From the NCBI GenBank assembly GCA_027306785.1, contig DAHUZB010000024.1, positions 62,001 through 126,000 of the forward strand: a stretch of DNA of 64,000 nucleotides. Direction: 5' to 3'. A program made the position numbers and the translations under genes. The notes beneath the pieces were generated by a model that had not been told where the DNA came from, did not search any database, and saw nothing but the letters and a program-made list of their open reading frames with translations. Origin of the DNA: Vulcanimicrobiota bacterium (GTDB lineage: Bacteria > Vulcanimicrobiota > Vulcanimicrobiia > Vulcanimicrobiales > Vulcanimicrobiaceae). Shown piece after piece: positions 16,921 through 25,349 of this stretch. Positions within the stretch are counted from its first letter, which is position 1. Each line of letters opens with the position of its first letter.

Positions 16921-17681
16921 CAGGTTCCGACCTGCTTCGGTTTTGCATCCGGGTTCATGTTGTAATCGGATTCGAGGACGAGCGGGAGAATCATGAGGCG
17001 ACCATTGTCCAGATTCCAGTCGAGTTGCATGTCCGGATCGATCGGGGCGACACCGTGTCTGACCGCCGGCGTCAAGACGAACAAGTCGCCGATATCGCTG
17101 TATTCATCGAGGTGGAGTGCAGGGGAGTTCTCTCGCTCGCGCATGTAGAGGCCACCCGCGTTGAAATGCACCCCGGGCGTCGATGCTTGCACAATCGTTT
17201 GAATGAGGGCGAAATCGCTGTGAGGATCGATGTGCTCTTTCAAATATCCGCCGCCGCGAGGGTAATGCTGACTGACGACGCGGGAAATTCGCCCCGATGA
17301 GGGGAGCGCTTCGTAGTCGGCGTCTTGGTCGACACCGCGAAGGCGATTTTTGATGCGTAAAATATCGCGAAACGGCTCGCAAGCGCCCCCGTTAGAATTA
17401 AAAGGATGGAAATAAAAGCCGTGCATACGGGCTCGTACCCAAGAGCCTTCATATTCATCATTGATACGGTGATAATCAGGGACACCGTCGGTACAAGGAT
17501 GCCAGGACGGACGTTCTCTCTCCGATATTTCGATCAAACGTTCGCGAAATGCCAGTATTAAATCACGCGGGTAAAAGTTTTTGACGATGTAGACATTGTT
17601 GTCGGCGATCGACTTCATGAACGCATCCTGATTTCCGTTCACGAAATCGAGAAAATCGGGTCGTTCGACGATGTGAATCAT
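16920..17681 (-). CDS. Probable 2-oxoglutarate/Fe(II)-dependent oxygenase-like protein
   Basis: A protein of 253 residues without a signal peptide. A cupin-like metal site can be drawn as H-x-D in YLKEHIDPHSDFAL (about residues 146-159) with a distal His in LTPAVRHGVAP (about 205-215) and an Arg or Lys further on, which is the arrangement of double-stranded beta-helix dioxygenases. The N-terminal helix NNVYIVKNFYP is also common in phytanoyl-CoA dioxygenase-like proteins. The substrate may be a sugar of the glycan made by this cluster. Overall similarity is not strong enough to name a family. Confidence 0.45.
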   Translation of the reverse strand: MIHIVERPDFLDFVNGNQDAFMKSIADNNVYIVKNFYPRDLILAFRERLIEISERERPSWHPCTDGVPDYHRINDEYEGSWVRARMHGFYFHPFNSNGGACEPFRDILRIKNRLRGVDQDADYEALPSSGRISRVVSQHYPRGGGYLKEHIDPHSDFALIQTIVQASTPGVHFNAGGLYMRERENSPALHLDEYSDIGDLFVLTPAVRHGVAPIDPDMQLDWNLDNGRLMILPLVLESDYNMNPDAKPKQVGT

Positions 17682-18565
17682 CCGGACTGCGTCTCCGCGC
17701 GATCGTAAAATGATGTGCCTCCCCTTACGCCGAGAGTGCCTATTCTAATTGCGTACTGATGTTTGTAGGCCGAGGCTACGTCATCATAGAGCACCGGGAG
17801 CTTGGCTCGAAGGCCGTAATCGTTGCGAACGTTGTGGAGCTGATGCGCGAGGGCCATCGGCTCAATGCGCAATCGGTAGATTGGCCAATCAAACGCCGTG
17901 TCGGACTCGTCCTGAAAGATCATCCAAGGTTGTTCGTTGGGAAATTCCAGCCAATGGGATACGACGGGCGCGTAGGGCAAGGCGTCATCGGTATCGCTGC
18001 GTTGCAGGATGACCGCGTAGCCGTTCGGTTTTGCCGGATTGTCGCCCCACGCTTCGACTTCGATGACGTGGGTCCCGGGAAAGAGTGTCGCCAGACCCAT
18101 CGGGGTGAAGCGCCAGAAATCCCGATAGCGCGGTTCAAAATGCACGATTTGTGAGAATGGTGCGGCGACGTAAATATAGCCGCCCGGCTTGGTGATCCGG
18201 AGCATTTCTCGTGCCGCGCCCCACGGATCGGGCAGGTGCTCGAGCATTGCCGTGGACACGAGCCAGTCGTAGCGCGCATCCGGAATCATGTTCATGTCGT
18301 TAACGCTGCCGCGGTACGTTGCCGCGGTGGGGCAATCGGGCGTCTCAAGCGTGTGGTATTCGGCGGCGCCGAACATGGCTATTTGCGCGAACTCTTCACT
18401 TAGCGTTCCGCCGCCGATATTCAGCATGGCGCCCGAGACACGTGGACCGAGTATTTCTTGGTAATAGGCATTATTGATCGCGTCGCTTACGATCTGTTGC
18501 TTTCCGGCGCGTGTTACGCGAAGTTTGGTAAGCGCTCTGCGCACTCCGAATGGTGGTAGTAGCAA
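17678..18565 (-). CDS. Class I SAM-dependent methyltransferase, glycan cluster
   Basis: A protein of about 295 residues. The nucleotide-binding strand reads AMLNIGGGTLSEEF, a variant of motif I, followed by YDWLVSTAMLEHLPDPWGAAREML and ITKPGGYIYVAAPF, which are typical of Methyltransf_11 proteins. The open frame extends into rfbA; I take the TTG at 18565, three bases after the rfbA stop, as the start (a GTG 21 bases downstream is the alternative). The stop overlaps the oxygenase-like gene. Target unknown, but probably a sugar or a precursor in the same pathway. Confidence 0.7.
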   Translation of the reverse strand: MLLPPFGVRRALTKLRVTRAGKQQIVSDAINNAYYQEILGPRVSGAMLNIGGGTLSEEFAQIAMFGAAEYHTLETPDCPTAATYRGSVNDMNMIPDARYDWLVSTAMLEHLPDPWGAAREMLRITKPGGYIYVAAPFSQIVHFEPRYRDFWRFTPMGLATLFPGTHVIEVEAWGDNPAKPNGYAVILQRSDTDDALPYAPVVSHWLEFPNEQPWMIFQDESDTAFDWPIYRLRIEPMALAHQLHNVRNDYGLRAKLPVLYDDVASAYKHQYAIRIGTLGVRGGTSFYDRAETQSG

Positions 18566-18567
18566 GG

Positions 18568-19290
18568 TTAGACGCCTCGTTGCCGCGCGACGAGTTGCGC
18601 GGCGCGATAGAGCGATTCGAATTGTCCCGCGTCGGTCCACCAGCCGTCGAGGATATCGTAATAGAGGTCGCCTTCTTTGATATAGGCGTTATTGACGTCG
18701 GTGATTTCGAGCTCGCCGCGCGCCGAGGGCTTGAGGTTGCGGCAGAAATCGAAGACGCGGCGGTCGTACATGTAGATGCCCGTCACCGCGTAGTTGCTCT
18801 TGGGCTGCGCGGGCTTCTCTTCGATGCGGACGATGCGTTCGCCGTCGAGCTCCGGGCAGCCGAAACGCTCGGGATCCTCGACCTCTTTGAGCAGAATGCG
18901 CGCGCCCGAATCCTGCTCCTCGAATTTGCGCACGTAGGGCGAGATATCGTCCTGAATAATGTTGTCGCCCAGGATCACCGCGATGCGCGAGCCTTCGGCG
19001 AAATGTTCGCACAGCTTGAGCGCGTCGGCGATTCCGCCTTCGCCTTCTTGATAGGTGTAATAGATGTCTTTGAGCCCGAAATCGCGACCGTTGCCCAAGA
19101 GGCGCAGAAAGTCGCCCGCGGAGTTGCCGCCGGTGACGATCATGATGTCTTTGATCCCCGCGCGCACGAGCGTCTCGATCGGGTAGTAGATCATCGGCTT
19201 GTCGTAGATGGGCAGCAGGTGCTTGTTCGTCACCTTGGTCAGCGGCCGCAGCCGCGATCCGAGTCCACCCGCGAGAATAACGCCTTTCAT
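18568..19290 (-). CDS. rfbA: Glucose-1-phosphate thymidylyltransferase
   Basis: A protein of 240 residues with the signature motif GVILAGGLGSRLRPLTKVTN at the N-terminus, YQEGEGGIADAL in the middle and the sugar-binding WWTDAGQFESL near the end. It joins dTTP and glucose 1-phosphate to dTDP-glucose in the cytosol. The short form (about 240 residues; enterobacterial RmlA has about 290) is common in Gram-positive, archaeal and deep-branching bacteria. It lies 13 bases after rfbB. No rfbC or rfbD is in the window, so the pathway may branch to the 4-amino sugar through WecE and not to rhamnose. Confidence 0.9.
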   Translation of the reverse strand: MKGVILAGGLGSRLRPLTKVTNKHLLPIYDKPMIYYPIETLVRAGIKDIMIVTGGNSAGDFLRLLGNGRDFGLKDIYYTYQEGEGGIADALKLCEHFAEGSRIAVILGDNIIQDDISPYVRKFEEQDSGARILLKEVEDPERFGCPELDGERIVRIEEKPAQPKSNYAVTGIYMYDRRVFDFCRNLKPSARGELEITDVNNAYIKEGDLYYDILDGWWTDAGQFESLYRAAQLVARQRGV

Positions 19291-19303
19291 ATGCCCCTTC
19301 GCC

Positions 19304-20308
19304 TTAGCGGTGCGCGTACTGCCGTTTGTAATAGTCCAGGAATTCGCCGGACTTCAGCGGTCTCCACCACGCTTCGTTCGCGCGGTACCAGGCGATCGTC
19401 TCGCGTAGGCCCGTCGCGAACTCCACGCGCGGCACCCAACCGATGGCGCGCGCTTTCGCGGTATCGATCGCGTAGCGGCGATCGTGCCCGGCGCGGTCGG
19501 CGACGTGGCGTACATGCGTGTCGAACGAGCGTCCGCAATCTTCGAGCAGCAGCCGCGTGATCTCGATATTCGTGCGCGGATTGCCGCCGCCGATGTTGTA
19601 GATCTCGCCGAGCTCGCCGTGCTCGAGCACGTGCATGATACCGCGCGCATGGTCCTCGACGTGCATCCAATCGCGAATTTGCAGGCCGTCGCCGTAGACC
19701 GGCACGCTCTGGTCGTCGAGCAGATTGGTGACGAAGAGCGGAATCAGCTTCTCCGGGTATTGGTACGGCCCGTAGGTGTTGCTCCCGCGCGTCACGAGCA
19801 CCGGCGTGCCGTAGGTGGTGCGGTAGGCGAGCACCTGGAGGTCGCCGCCGGCCTTACTCGCCGAGTAGGGGCTACGCGGGCGTAGCGGGTCGCTCTCGAC
19901 CGACTCGCCCTCGCTCACGTCGCCGTAGACCTCGTCGGTCGAGACCTGAAGGTATCGCGCGATGCCCCGTTCGCGAACCGCTTCCAGCAGCACGTGGGTG
20001 CCCAGGATGTCGGTCCGCAGAAATTGCTCGGGATCGAGGATCGAGCGGTCCACGTGCGTCTCGGCGGCAAAATTGACGATCGCATCCACCCCGTCGCCGA
20101 TCGCGGCGGCCACGGCGTCGGGGTCGCAGATGTCGCCGTGCACGAAGCGGTAGCGCGGATCAGCTTCGACGTCGCGCAGGTTCGCGGGGTTCCCCGCAGA
20201 GGTCATCGCATCCAGGTTCACAACCCGGAGATCCGGGCGTTCGCGCAACGCCAGGCGTACGAAGTTCGAGCCGATGAAACCGAGCCCGCCGGTGACTAAC
20301 CAACGCAT
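19304..20308 (-). CDS. rfbB: dTDP-glucose 4,6-dehydratase
   Basis: A protein of 334 residues of the extended short-chain dehydrogenase family. The NAD-binding motif is VTGGLGFIGSNFV near residue 5, the catalytic segment is STDEVYG near 125, and the YSASKAGGD motif near 152 supplies Tyr and Lys. The enzyme turns dTDP-glucose into dTDP-4-keto-6-deoxyglucose, the substrate expected for WecE. It is the first gene of the leftward chain that continues with rfbA. The 86 bases upstream, shared with the divergent coiled-coil gene, hold no promoter that I could assign with confidence. Confidence 0.92.
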   Translation of the reverse strand: MRWLVTGGLGFIGSNFVRLALRERPDLRVVNLDAMTSAGNPANLRDVEADPRYRFVHGDICDPDAVAAAIGDGVDAIVNFAAETHVDRSILDPEQFLRTDILGTHVLLEAVRERGIARYLQVSTDEVYGDVSEGESVESDPLRPRSPYSASKAGGDLQVLAYRTTYGTPVLVTRGSNTYGPYQYPEKLIPLFVTNLLDDQSVPVYGDGLQIRDWMHVEDHARGIMHVLEHGELGEIYNIGGGNPRTNIEITRLLLEDCGRSFDTHVRHVADRAGHDRRYAIDTAKARAIGWVPRVEFATGLRETIAWYRANEAWWRPLKSGEFLDYYKRQYAHR

Positions 20309-20394
20309 CGTTTATCTCATCGGCCCGGGCGAGCACGAGCATTAAGAGCCGGCGCGAAGGCGGCAACACCCGGGCAACGAAGCGAGGCTATCCT

Positions 20395-20691
20395 GTGCCG
20401 ATGAACGAGAACGATAAGCACGAGATCCTCCATGCGATCGTCGATTTGGCCCATGCGACGAACCAAGGCTTTGCCAGCCTCGAAGGTCGCATGAGCGGCC
20501 TCGAAGGCCGCATGAGCGGCCTCGAAGGTCGTATGACCGGGCTCGAAGGCCGCATGGACCGCTTGGACGGGCGTATGGACCGTCTCGAGGTCCGCGTGAC
20601 CGGCCTTGAATCCGAGGTGCGAGCCGGGTTCACCCGCGTCGACGAGCGTCTCACCCGCGTCGAGCAGCGGGGCCGCCGCCGCCCATCGTAG
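20395..20691 (+). CDS. Small coiled-coil protein of heptad repeats
   Basis: A protein of 98 residues with an acidic N-terminal helix (NENDKHEILHAIVDLAHATN) followed by seven consecutive heptads of the form xxLEGRM or LDGRM, and then a helix ending in a basic QRGRRRPS tail. The pattern predicts a parallel trimeric or dimeric coiled coil, like the stalks of DUF1640 or tail-fibre-like proteins. No signal peptide. I chose the GTG at 20395, 8 bases after a GAGG; an ATG six bases later is possible. Its stop codon lies in the putative -35 of rpsB. Function unknown. Confidence 0.6.
   Translation: MPMNENDKHEILHAIVDLAHATNQGFASLEGRMSGLEGRMSGLEGRMTGLEGRMDRLDGRMDRLEVRVTGLESEVRAGFTRVDERLTRVEQRGRRRPS
20473..20619 (+). 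repeat. Seven tandem 21-bp units encoding heptads
   Basis: Seven direct units of exactly 21 bp each; the first four are close copies (core CTCGAAGGYCGYATG) and the last three are degenerate. One unit encodes one coiled-coil heptad, so gain or loss of units would change coil length without shifting the frame. Confidence 0.85.
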
Positions 20692-20718
20692 ACCGCGCCT
20701 CCGCGCCCGTGCTATACT
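20689..20718 (+). promoter_or_regulatory. Probable rpsB promoter with extended -10
   Basis: An extended -10 element TGCTATACT (20710-20718) lies 18 bases downstream of TAGACC (20689-20694), a 4-of-6 match to the sigma-70-type -35. It would start transcription near 20725 and leave a leader of about 105 bases before rpsB. Such a leader could hold S2 autoregulation, but I could not draw a clear S2-like fold. Confidence 0.5.
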
Positions 20719-20829
20719 CGCACGGTTGTTCACTACGCCCCGCACGGATGGGGGGCGATCGATGGCCTCACGACCGGGCCCGCACCGCCACGACGGCACG
20801 CGGACCGAGGCCAGCAGAAGGAGATACCT

Positions 20830-21600
20830 GTGTCCGTCATTACCATGCGCGAACTCCTCGAGGCCGGCGTCCACTTCGGGCATCAGACCCGTCGCTGGAA
20901 CCCCAAGATGAAGCCGTTCATCTTCCAGGAGCGCAACGGCATCTACATCATCGACCTCTCGATGACCGTGCAGAAGCTGCGTGAGACCTACGAGGCCGTC
21001 AAACAGATGGCGCGCGAAAAGAAAGTCATCCTCTTCGTCGGCACCAAGAAGCAGGCGCAAGACGTGCTTCGTGAAGAGGCCGAGCGTGCCGGCACCTACT
21101 TCATCAACCAGCGTTGGCTGGGTGGCACCCTGACCAACTTCTCGACGATCCAGAAGCGCATCGCGCGCCTCCGCGAGCTCGAGAACATGAAGGCTCAGGG
21201 CGATTTCGACCGCCTGCCCAAGAAAGAAGTCGCGCTGCTTCAGGACGAGATGAATAAGCTCGAGCGCTTCCTCGGCGGCATCAAAGACATGCACCGCCTG
21301 CCGGATGCGGTCTTCATCGTCGATCCGAAGAAGGAGCGCATTGCGGTCCTCGAAGCGCGCAAGCTGAAGATTCCGATCATCGCCGTCATCGACACGAACT
21401 GCGACCCGGACGAAATCGACTACCCGATCCCGGGCAACGACGATGCGATCCGCGCGGTCAAGCTGATGGTCAGCAAGATCGCCGACGCGATCATCGAGGG
21501 CAAGACCGAGTCCGAGAGCTCGTACGATGCCGAGACCTCGTATGCGGAATACGCCGAGGAGGCGCCCCCGACGATGGCCGAAGCCGAGGCCGCGGTCTAG
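20830..21600 (+). CDS. rpsB: 30S ribosomal protein S2
   Basis: A protein of 256 residues. [27 protein letters not shown] near the start and the later [25 protein letters not shown] and [10 protein letters not shown] are diagnostic of bacterial S2, which binds 16S rRNA near the subunit neck and carries S1. An AAGGAG ribosome binding site (20818-20823) sits 6 bases before the GTG start. The C-terminal tail is acidic ([17 protein letters not shown]). It is followed by a hairpin and then tsf, the classic order. Confidence 0.97.
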   Translation: MSVITMRELLEAGVHFGHQTRRWNPKMKPFIFQERNGIYIIDLSMTVQKLRETYEAVKQMAREKKVILFVGTKKQAQDVLREEAERAGTYFINQRWLGGTLTNFSTIQKRIARLRELENMKAQGDFDRLPKKEVALLQDEMNKLERFLGGIKDMHRLPDAVFIVDPKKERIAVLEARKLKIPIIAVIDTNCDPDEIDYPIPGNDDAIRAVKLMVSKIADAIIEGKTESESSYDAETSYAEYAEEAPPTMAEAEAAV

Positions 21601-21625
21601 CGCCGCTCCCCGGACGAACGCTCCC

Positions 21626-21656
21626 GAGAGAGGCCCCCAACCGGCCTCTCTTTTTC
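21626..21656 (+). terminator. Hairpin with U-tract between rpsB and tsf
   Basis: A 10-bp stem (21626-21635 with 21643-21652, the outermost pair G-T) and a 7-base loop, followed by a T-run. It has the form of an intrinsic terminator. As tsf-pyrH-frr lie downstream with no clear promoter of their own, it more likely reduces readthrough, setting the S2 to EF-Ts ratio, than ends transcription fully. Confidence 0.75.
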
Positions 21657-21687
21657 AAGAATGTAACTGCGTAATTGGAGAGAACTG

Positions 21688-23056
<1,369 letters not shown>

Positions 23057-23057
<1 letters not shown>

Positions 23058-23611
23058 TGTCTGACTTCTTCAAAGACGCCGAGTCGAAGATGAGCAAGTG
23101 CGTCGATGCGACGCGCGCCGATTTCGCGTCGATTCGCACCGGCCGTGCGACGCCCGCGCTGCTCGATCGTCTGCACGTCGAGGCGTACGGCTCCGCGGTG
23201 CCGCTCAAGCAGGTCGCGAGCGTCTCCACGCCCGACGCGCGCACGCTCGTCATCAGCGCGTTCGACAAGAACACGGTCGGCGATATCCGCAAAGCGATCG
23301 AGAAGAGCGATCTCGGTCTCACCCCCAACATCGACGGCACGACGATCCGTCTGATCGTTCCGCCGCTCAACGAAGAGCGTCGCAAAGACCTGGTCAAGGT
23401 CGTCAAAAAGAAGGCCGAAGACGGCAAGGTCGCGGTGCGTAACGTGCGTCACAAGGCGCACGACGATCTCAAGGTGCAGTTGAAGAACCACGACATCACC
23501 GAAGACGATAACAAGCGTATGCAGGATCAGCTCCAGAAGCTGACCGATCGCTTCGTCAAAGAGATCGACACGCTCGTCGCGGCCAAAGAAAAAGACATCA
23601 TGGAAGTCTGA
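23057..23611 (+). CDS. frr: Ribosome recycling factor
   Basis: A protein of 184 residues, the usual length. The segments FASIRTGRATPALLDRLHVEAYG, LVISAFDKNTVGDIRKAIEKSDLG and IRLIVPPLNEERRKDLVK cover the family signatures. With EF-G it splits the post-termination ribosome. It starts at a GTG overlapping the pyrH stop, so its expression is coupled to it. Confidence 0.97.
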
Positions 23612-23629
23612 GGCGCACGGCCGTACGCG

Positions 23630-23839
23630 ATGTCCTCGGATCCGACGATCGATCTCACGCTGGTTCCCGAAGTGCAAGCACGGGCGGCCCTCAAGGGCCG
23701 CCGCGTGCGCTTTGTGATGCTCGCACCGGTGGGCGGCTGGCTCGGCGTCGGCACCTTGCGCGTGGTGCGCGCGACCGAGCGCGACGACGCGATCGAGCTC
23801 GTCTGCGGATACGAGCGCTACGAACGGAGCGCCGCGTGA
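23630..23839 (+). CDS. Small hypothetical protein
   Basis: A protein of 69 residues that I do not recognise. The sequence contains two or three predicted beta-strands (RVRFVMLAPVGGWLGVGTLRVVRA and AIELVCGYERYE) and could be a small SH3-like or OB-like barrel. It lies between frr and uppS, and its stop overlaps the uppS GTG by 4 bases, which supports that it is a real gene. No signal peptide or membrane segment. Confidence 0.55.
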   Translation: MSSDPTIDLTLVPEVQARAALKGRRVRFVMLAPVGGWLGVGTLRVVRATERDDAIELVCGYERYERSAA

Positions 23840-24546
23840 TCGCCGACGTCATCACCCCGCGCCACGTGGCGATCATCATGGACGGTAACCGTCGCTGGGC
23901 GCGCGAACGCGGCCTCCCTTCCGTCGAGGGGCATCGCCGCGGCATCATCGCGCTGCGCGAAGTGACGCGCGCGGCGAGCGATCTCGGCGTCGAGGTCGTC
24001 ACCGTCTACGGATTCTCCACGGAAAATTGGCGCCGCGACGCCAAAGAGATCGCGTTTCTCTTCGATCTCTGCGTCTACTTCGCGAAGAACGAACTGATCG
24101 AACTGCAGCGCAACAACGTCCGCGTACGCGTGATCGGCGATTGGGAAGCGCTCCCGGCACGTTCGCGCGACGCGCTCGCCGATCTGCAGCGCGATACCGC
24201 CGCGAACTCGGGCTTGGTCCTCAATCTCGCGGTGAACTACAGCTCGCGCAGCGAGCTCGAGCGCGCGGTGCGCTCGATCGCGCGCGACGTCGCCGCGGGC
24301 ACGATCGATCCGAACGCGATCGACGACGCGATGATCGCGCAGCGCCTCTACACCGCGGGCGTACCCGATCCCGATCTGCTGATTCGGCCCGGCGGCGAGC
24401 ATCGGCTCTCCAACTTTCTGCTCTACCAGGCCGCCTACACCGAGCTTGTGATGAGCGACGTGTACTGGCCCGATTTCTCGCGCGAGCATCTCGAACGCGC
24501 GCTCGCGGAATTCTCGCAGCGGCAGCGCCGCTTCGGAGGAACGTGA
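23836..24546 (+). CDS. uppS: Isoprenyl transferase (undecaprenyl diphosphate synthase)
   Basis: A protein of 236 residues with the catalytic signature HVAIIMDGNRRWARERG near residue 10 (Asp of MDGN) and the later LIRPGGEHRLSNFLLYQAAYTE. It condenses farnesyl diphosphate with isopentenyl diphosphate to give the C55 carrier used for peptidoglycan and surface glycans, in the cytosol at the membrane. The start GTG overlaps the small upstream gene, and the stop overlaps cdsA. The substrate chain length is assumed from the family. Confidence 0.95.
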   Translation: MIADVITPRHVAIIMDGNRRWARERGLPSVEGHRRGIIALREVTRAASDLGVEVVTVYGFSTENWRRDAKEIAFLFDLCVYFAKNELIELQRNNVRVRVIGDWEALPARSRDALADLQRDTAANSGLVLNLAVNYSSRSELERAVRSIARDVAAGTIDPNAIDDAMIAQRLYTAGVPDPDLLIRPGGEHRLSNFLLYQAAYTELVMSDVYWPDFSREHLERALAEFSQRQRRFGGT

Positions 24547-25349
24547 CCGTTCGCCGCGTGCTGGTCGGGCTGCTGGTGGCCGCGATCGGACTCTCGACGA
24601 TCGTCTATTCCTGGACGTTCTTCATTCTGCTGCTCTGCATCGGCTTCGCTTCGCTCTACGAGCTCAACGGGCTCTGCGAGATCAAGGGGCAGCCGCTTGA
24701 GTATCCGGTCGCGGTCTTCGGCGTCTTCGGCTACATCGTGCTCGCGATCACGGGGCACATCCACTCGTGGGAGGGCGTGCTGCTGGCCGCGGTAACGATC
24801 GCGAGCTTCGCGATCGGGATGTACGGCGAACAGCAGGGCTACTTCGCCCGTACCGCCTACACGCTGCTCGCGGTGCTCTACATCGGCAAGCTGCTCACGT
24901 ACTTCGTCTTCATCCGTCAGGTGCCCGAGACCGGGATGTGGTGGTCGTTCTACGTGGTGGTGCTGATCGCGCTGACCGATATCTTCGGCATGGTGGTCGG
25001 CACGGCGATCGGGCGACATCAACTCACCAAGATCTCCCCGAAGAAGACCGTCGAGGGCTCGCTCGGCGCGCTCGTGATCGTGGCGGCCGTGGCCGCGGGC
25101 GCGGCATCGATTCCGCAATTGCACATCACCTGGTGGCAGGGCGCGGTGCTCGGTGTCGTGACGAGCGTCGCCGCGCAGGCGGGCGACTTGGCCGAATCGG
25201 CCCTCAAACGCGACGCGGGCGTGAAGGACGCCGGAACGATGATCCAAGGCCACGGCGGCGTGCTCGACCGCTTCGATTCCTACCTCTTCGGGGGCATGGC
25301 GTTCTTCGGCGCGCTGCATCTCCTCGGCATCCTGGCGTTGCAGCGATGA
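24543..25349 (+). CDS. cdsA: Phosphatidate cytidylyltransferase
   Basis: A membrane protein of 268 residues with about seven hydrophobic segments and the CdsA signature near the C-terminus (SALKRDAGVKDAGTMIQGHGGVLDRFDS), where the Asp residues bind metal. It makes CDP-diacylglycerol from CTP and phosphatidic acid. The GTG at 24543 overlaps the uppS stop by 4 bases; the frame is open far upstream, but only as an antisense-like shadow of uppS. The stop overlaps the dxr start. Confidence 0.93.
   Translation: MTVRRVLVGLLVAAIGLSTIVYSWTFFILLLCIGFASLYELNGLCEIKGQPLEYPVAVFGVFGYIVLAITGHIHSWEGVLLAAVTIASFAIGMYGEQQGYFARTAYTLLAVLYIGKLLTYFVFIRQVPETGMWWSFYVVVLIALTDIFGMVVGTAIGRHQLTKISPKKTVEGSLGALVIVAAVAAGAASIPQLHITWWQGAVLGVVTSVAAQAGDLAESALKRDAGVKDAGTMIQGHGGVLDRFDSYLFGGMAFFGALHLLGILALQR

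Noticed and set aside
10289-18566. A transposon or integrative element carrying the glycan genes
   Set aside because: No transposase, integrase, terminal repeat or tRNA attachment site was seen at the borders; recombination between conserved flanks explains the composition equally well.
18568-20308. A dTDP-rhamnose pathway
   Set aside because: Only rfbA and rfbB are present; rfbC and rfbD are missing in the window, while a WecE-type aminotransferase for the shared intermediate is present.
20473-20619. A CRISPR-like array
   Set aside because: The 21-bp units are directly adjacent without spacers and encode coiled-coil heptads in one frame.
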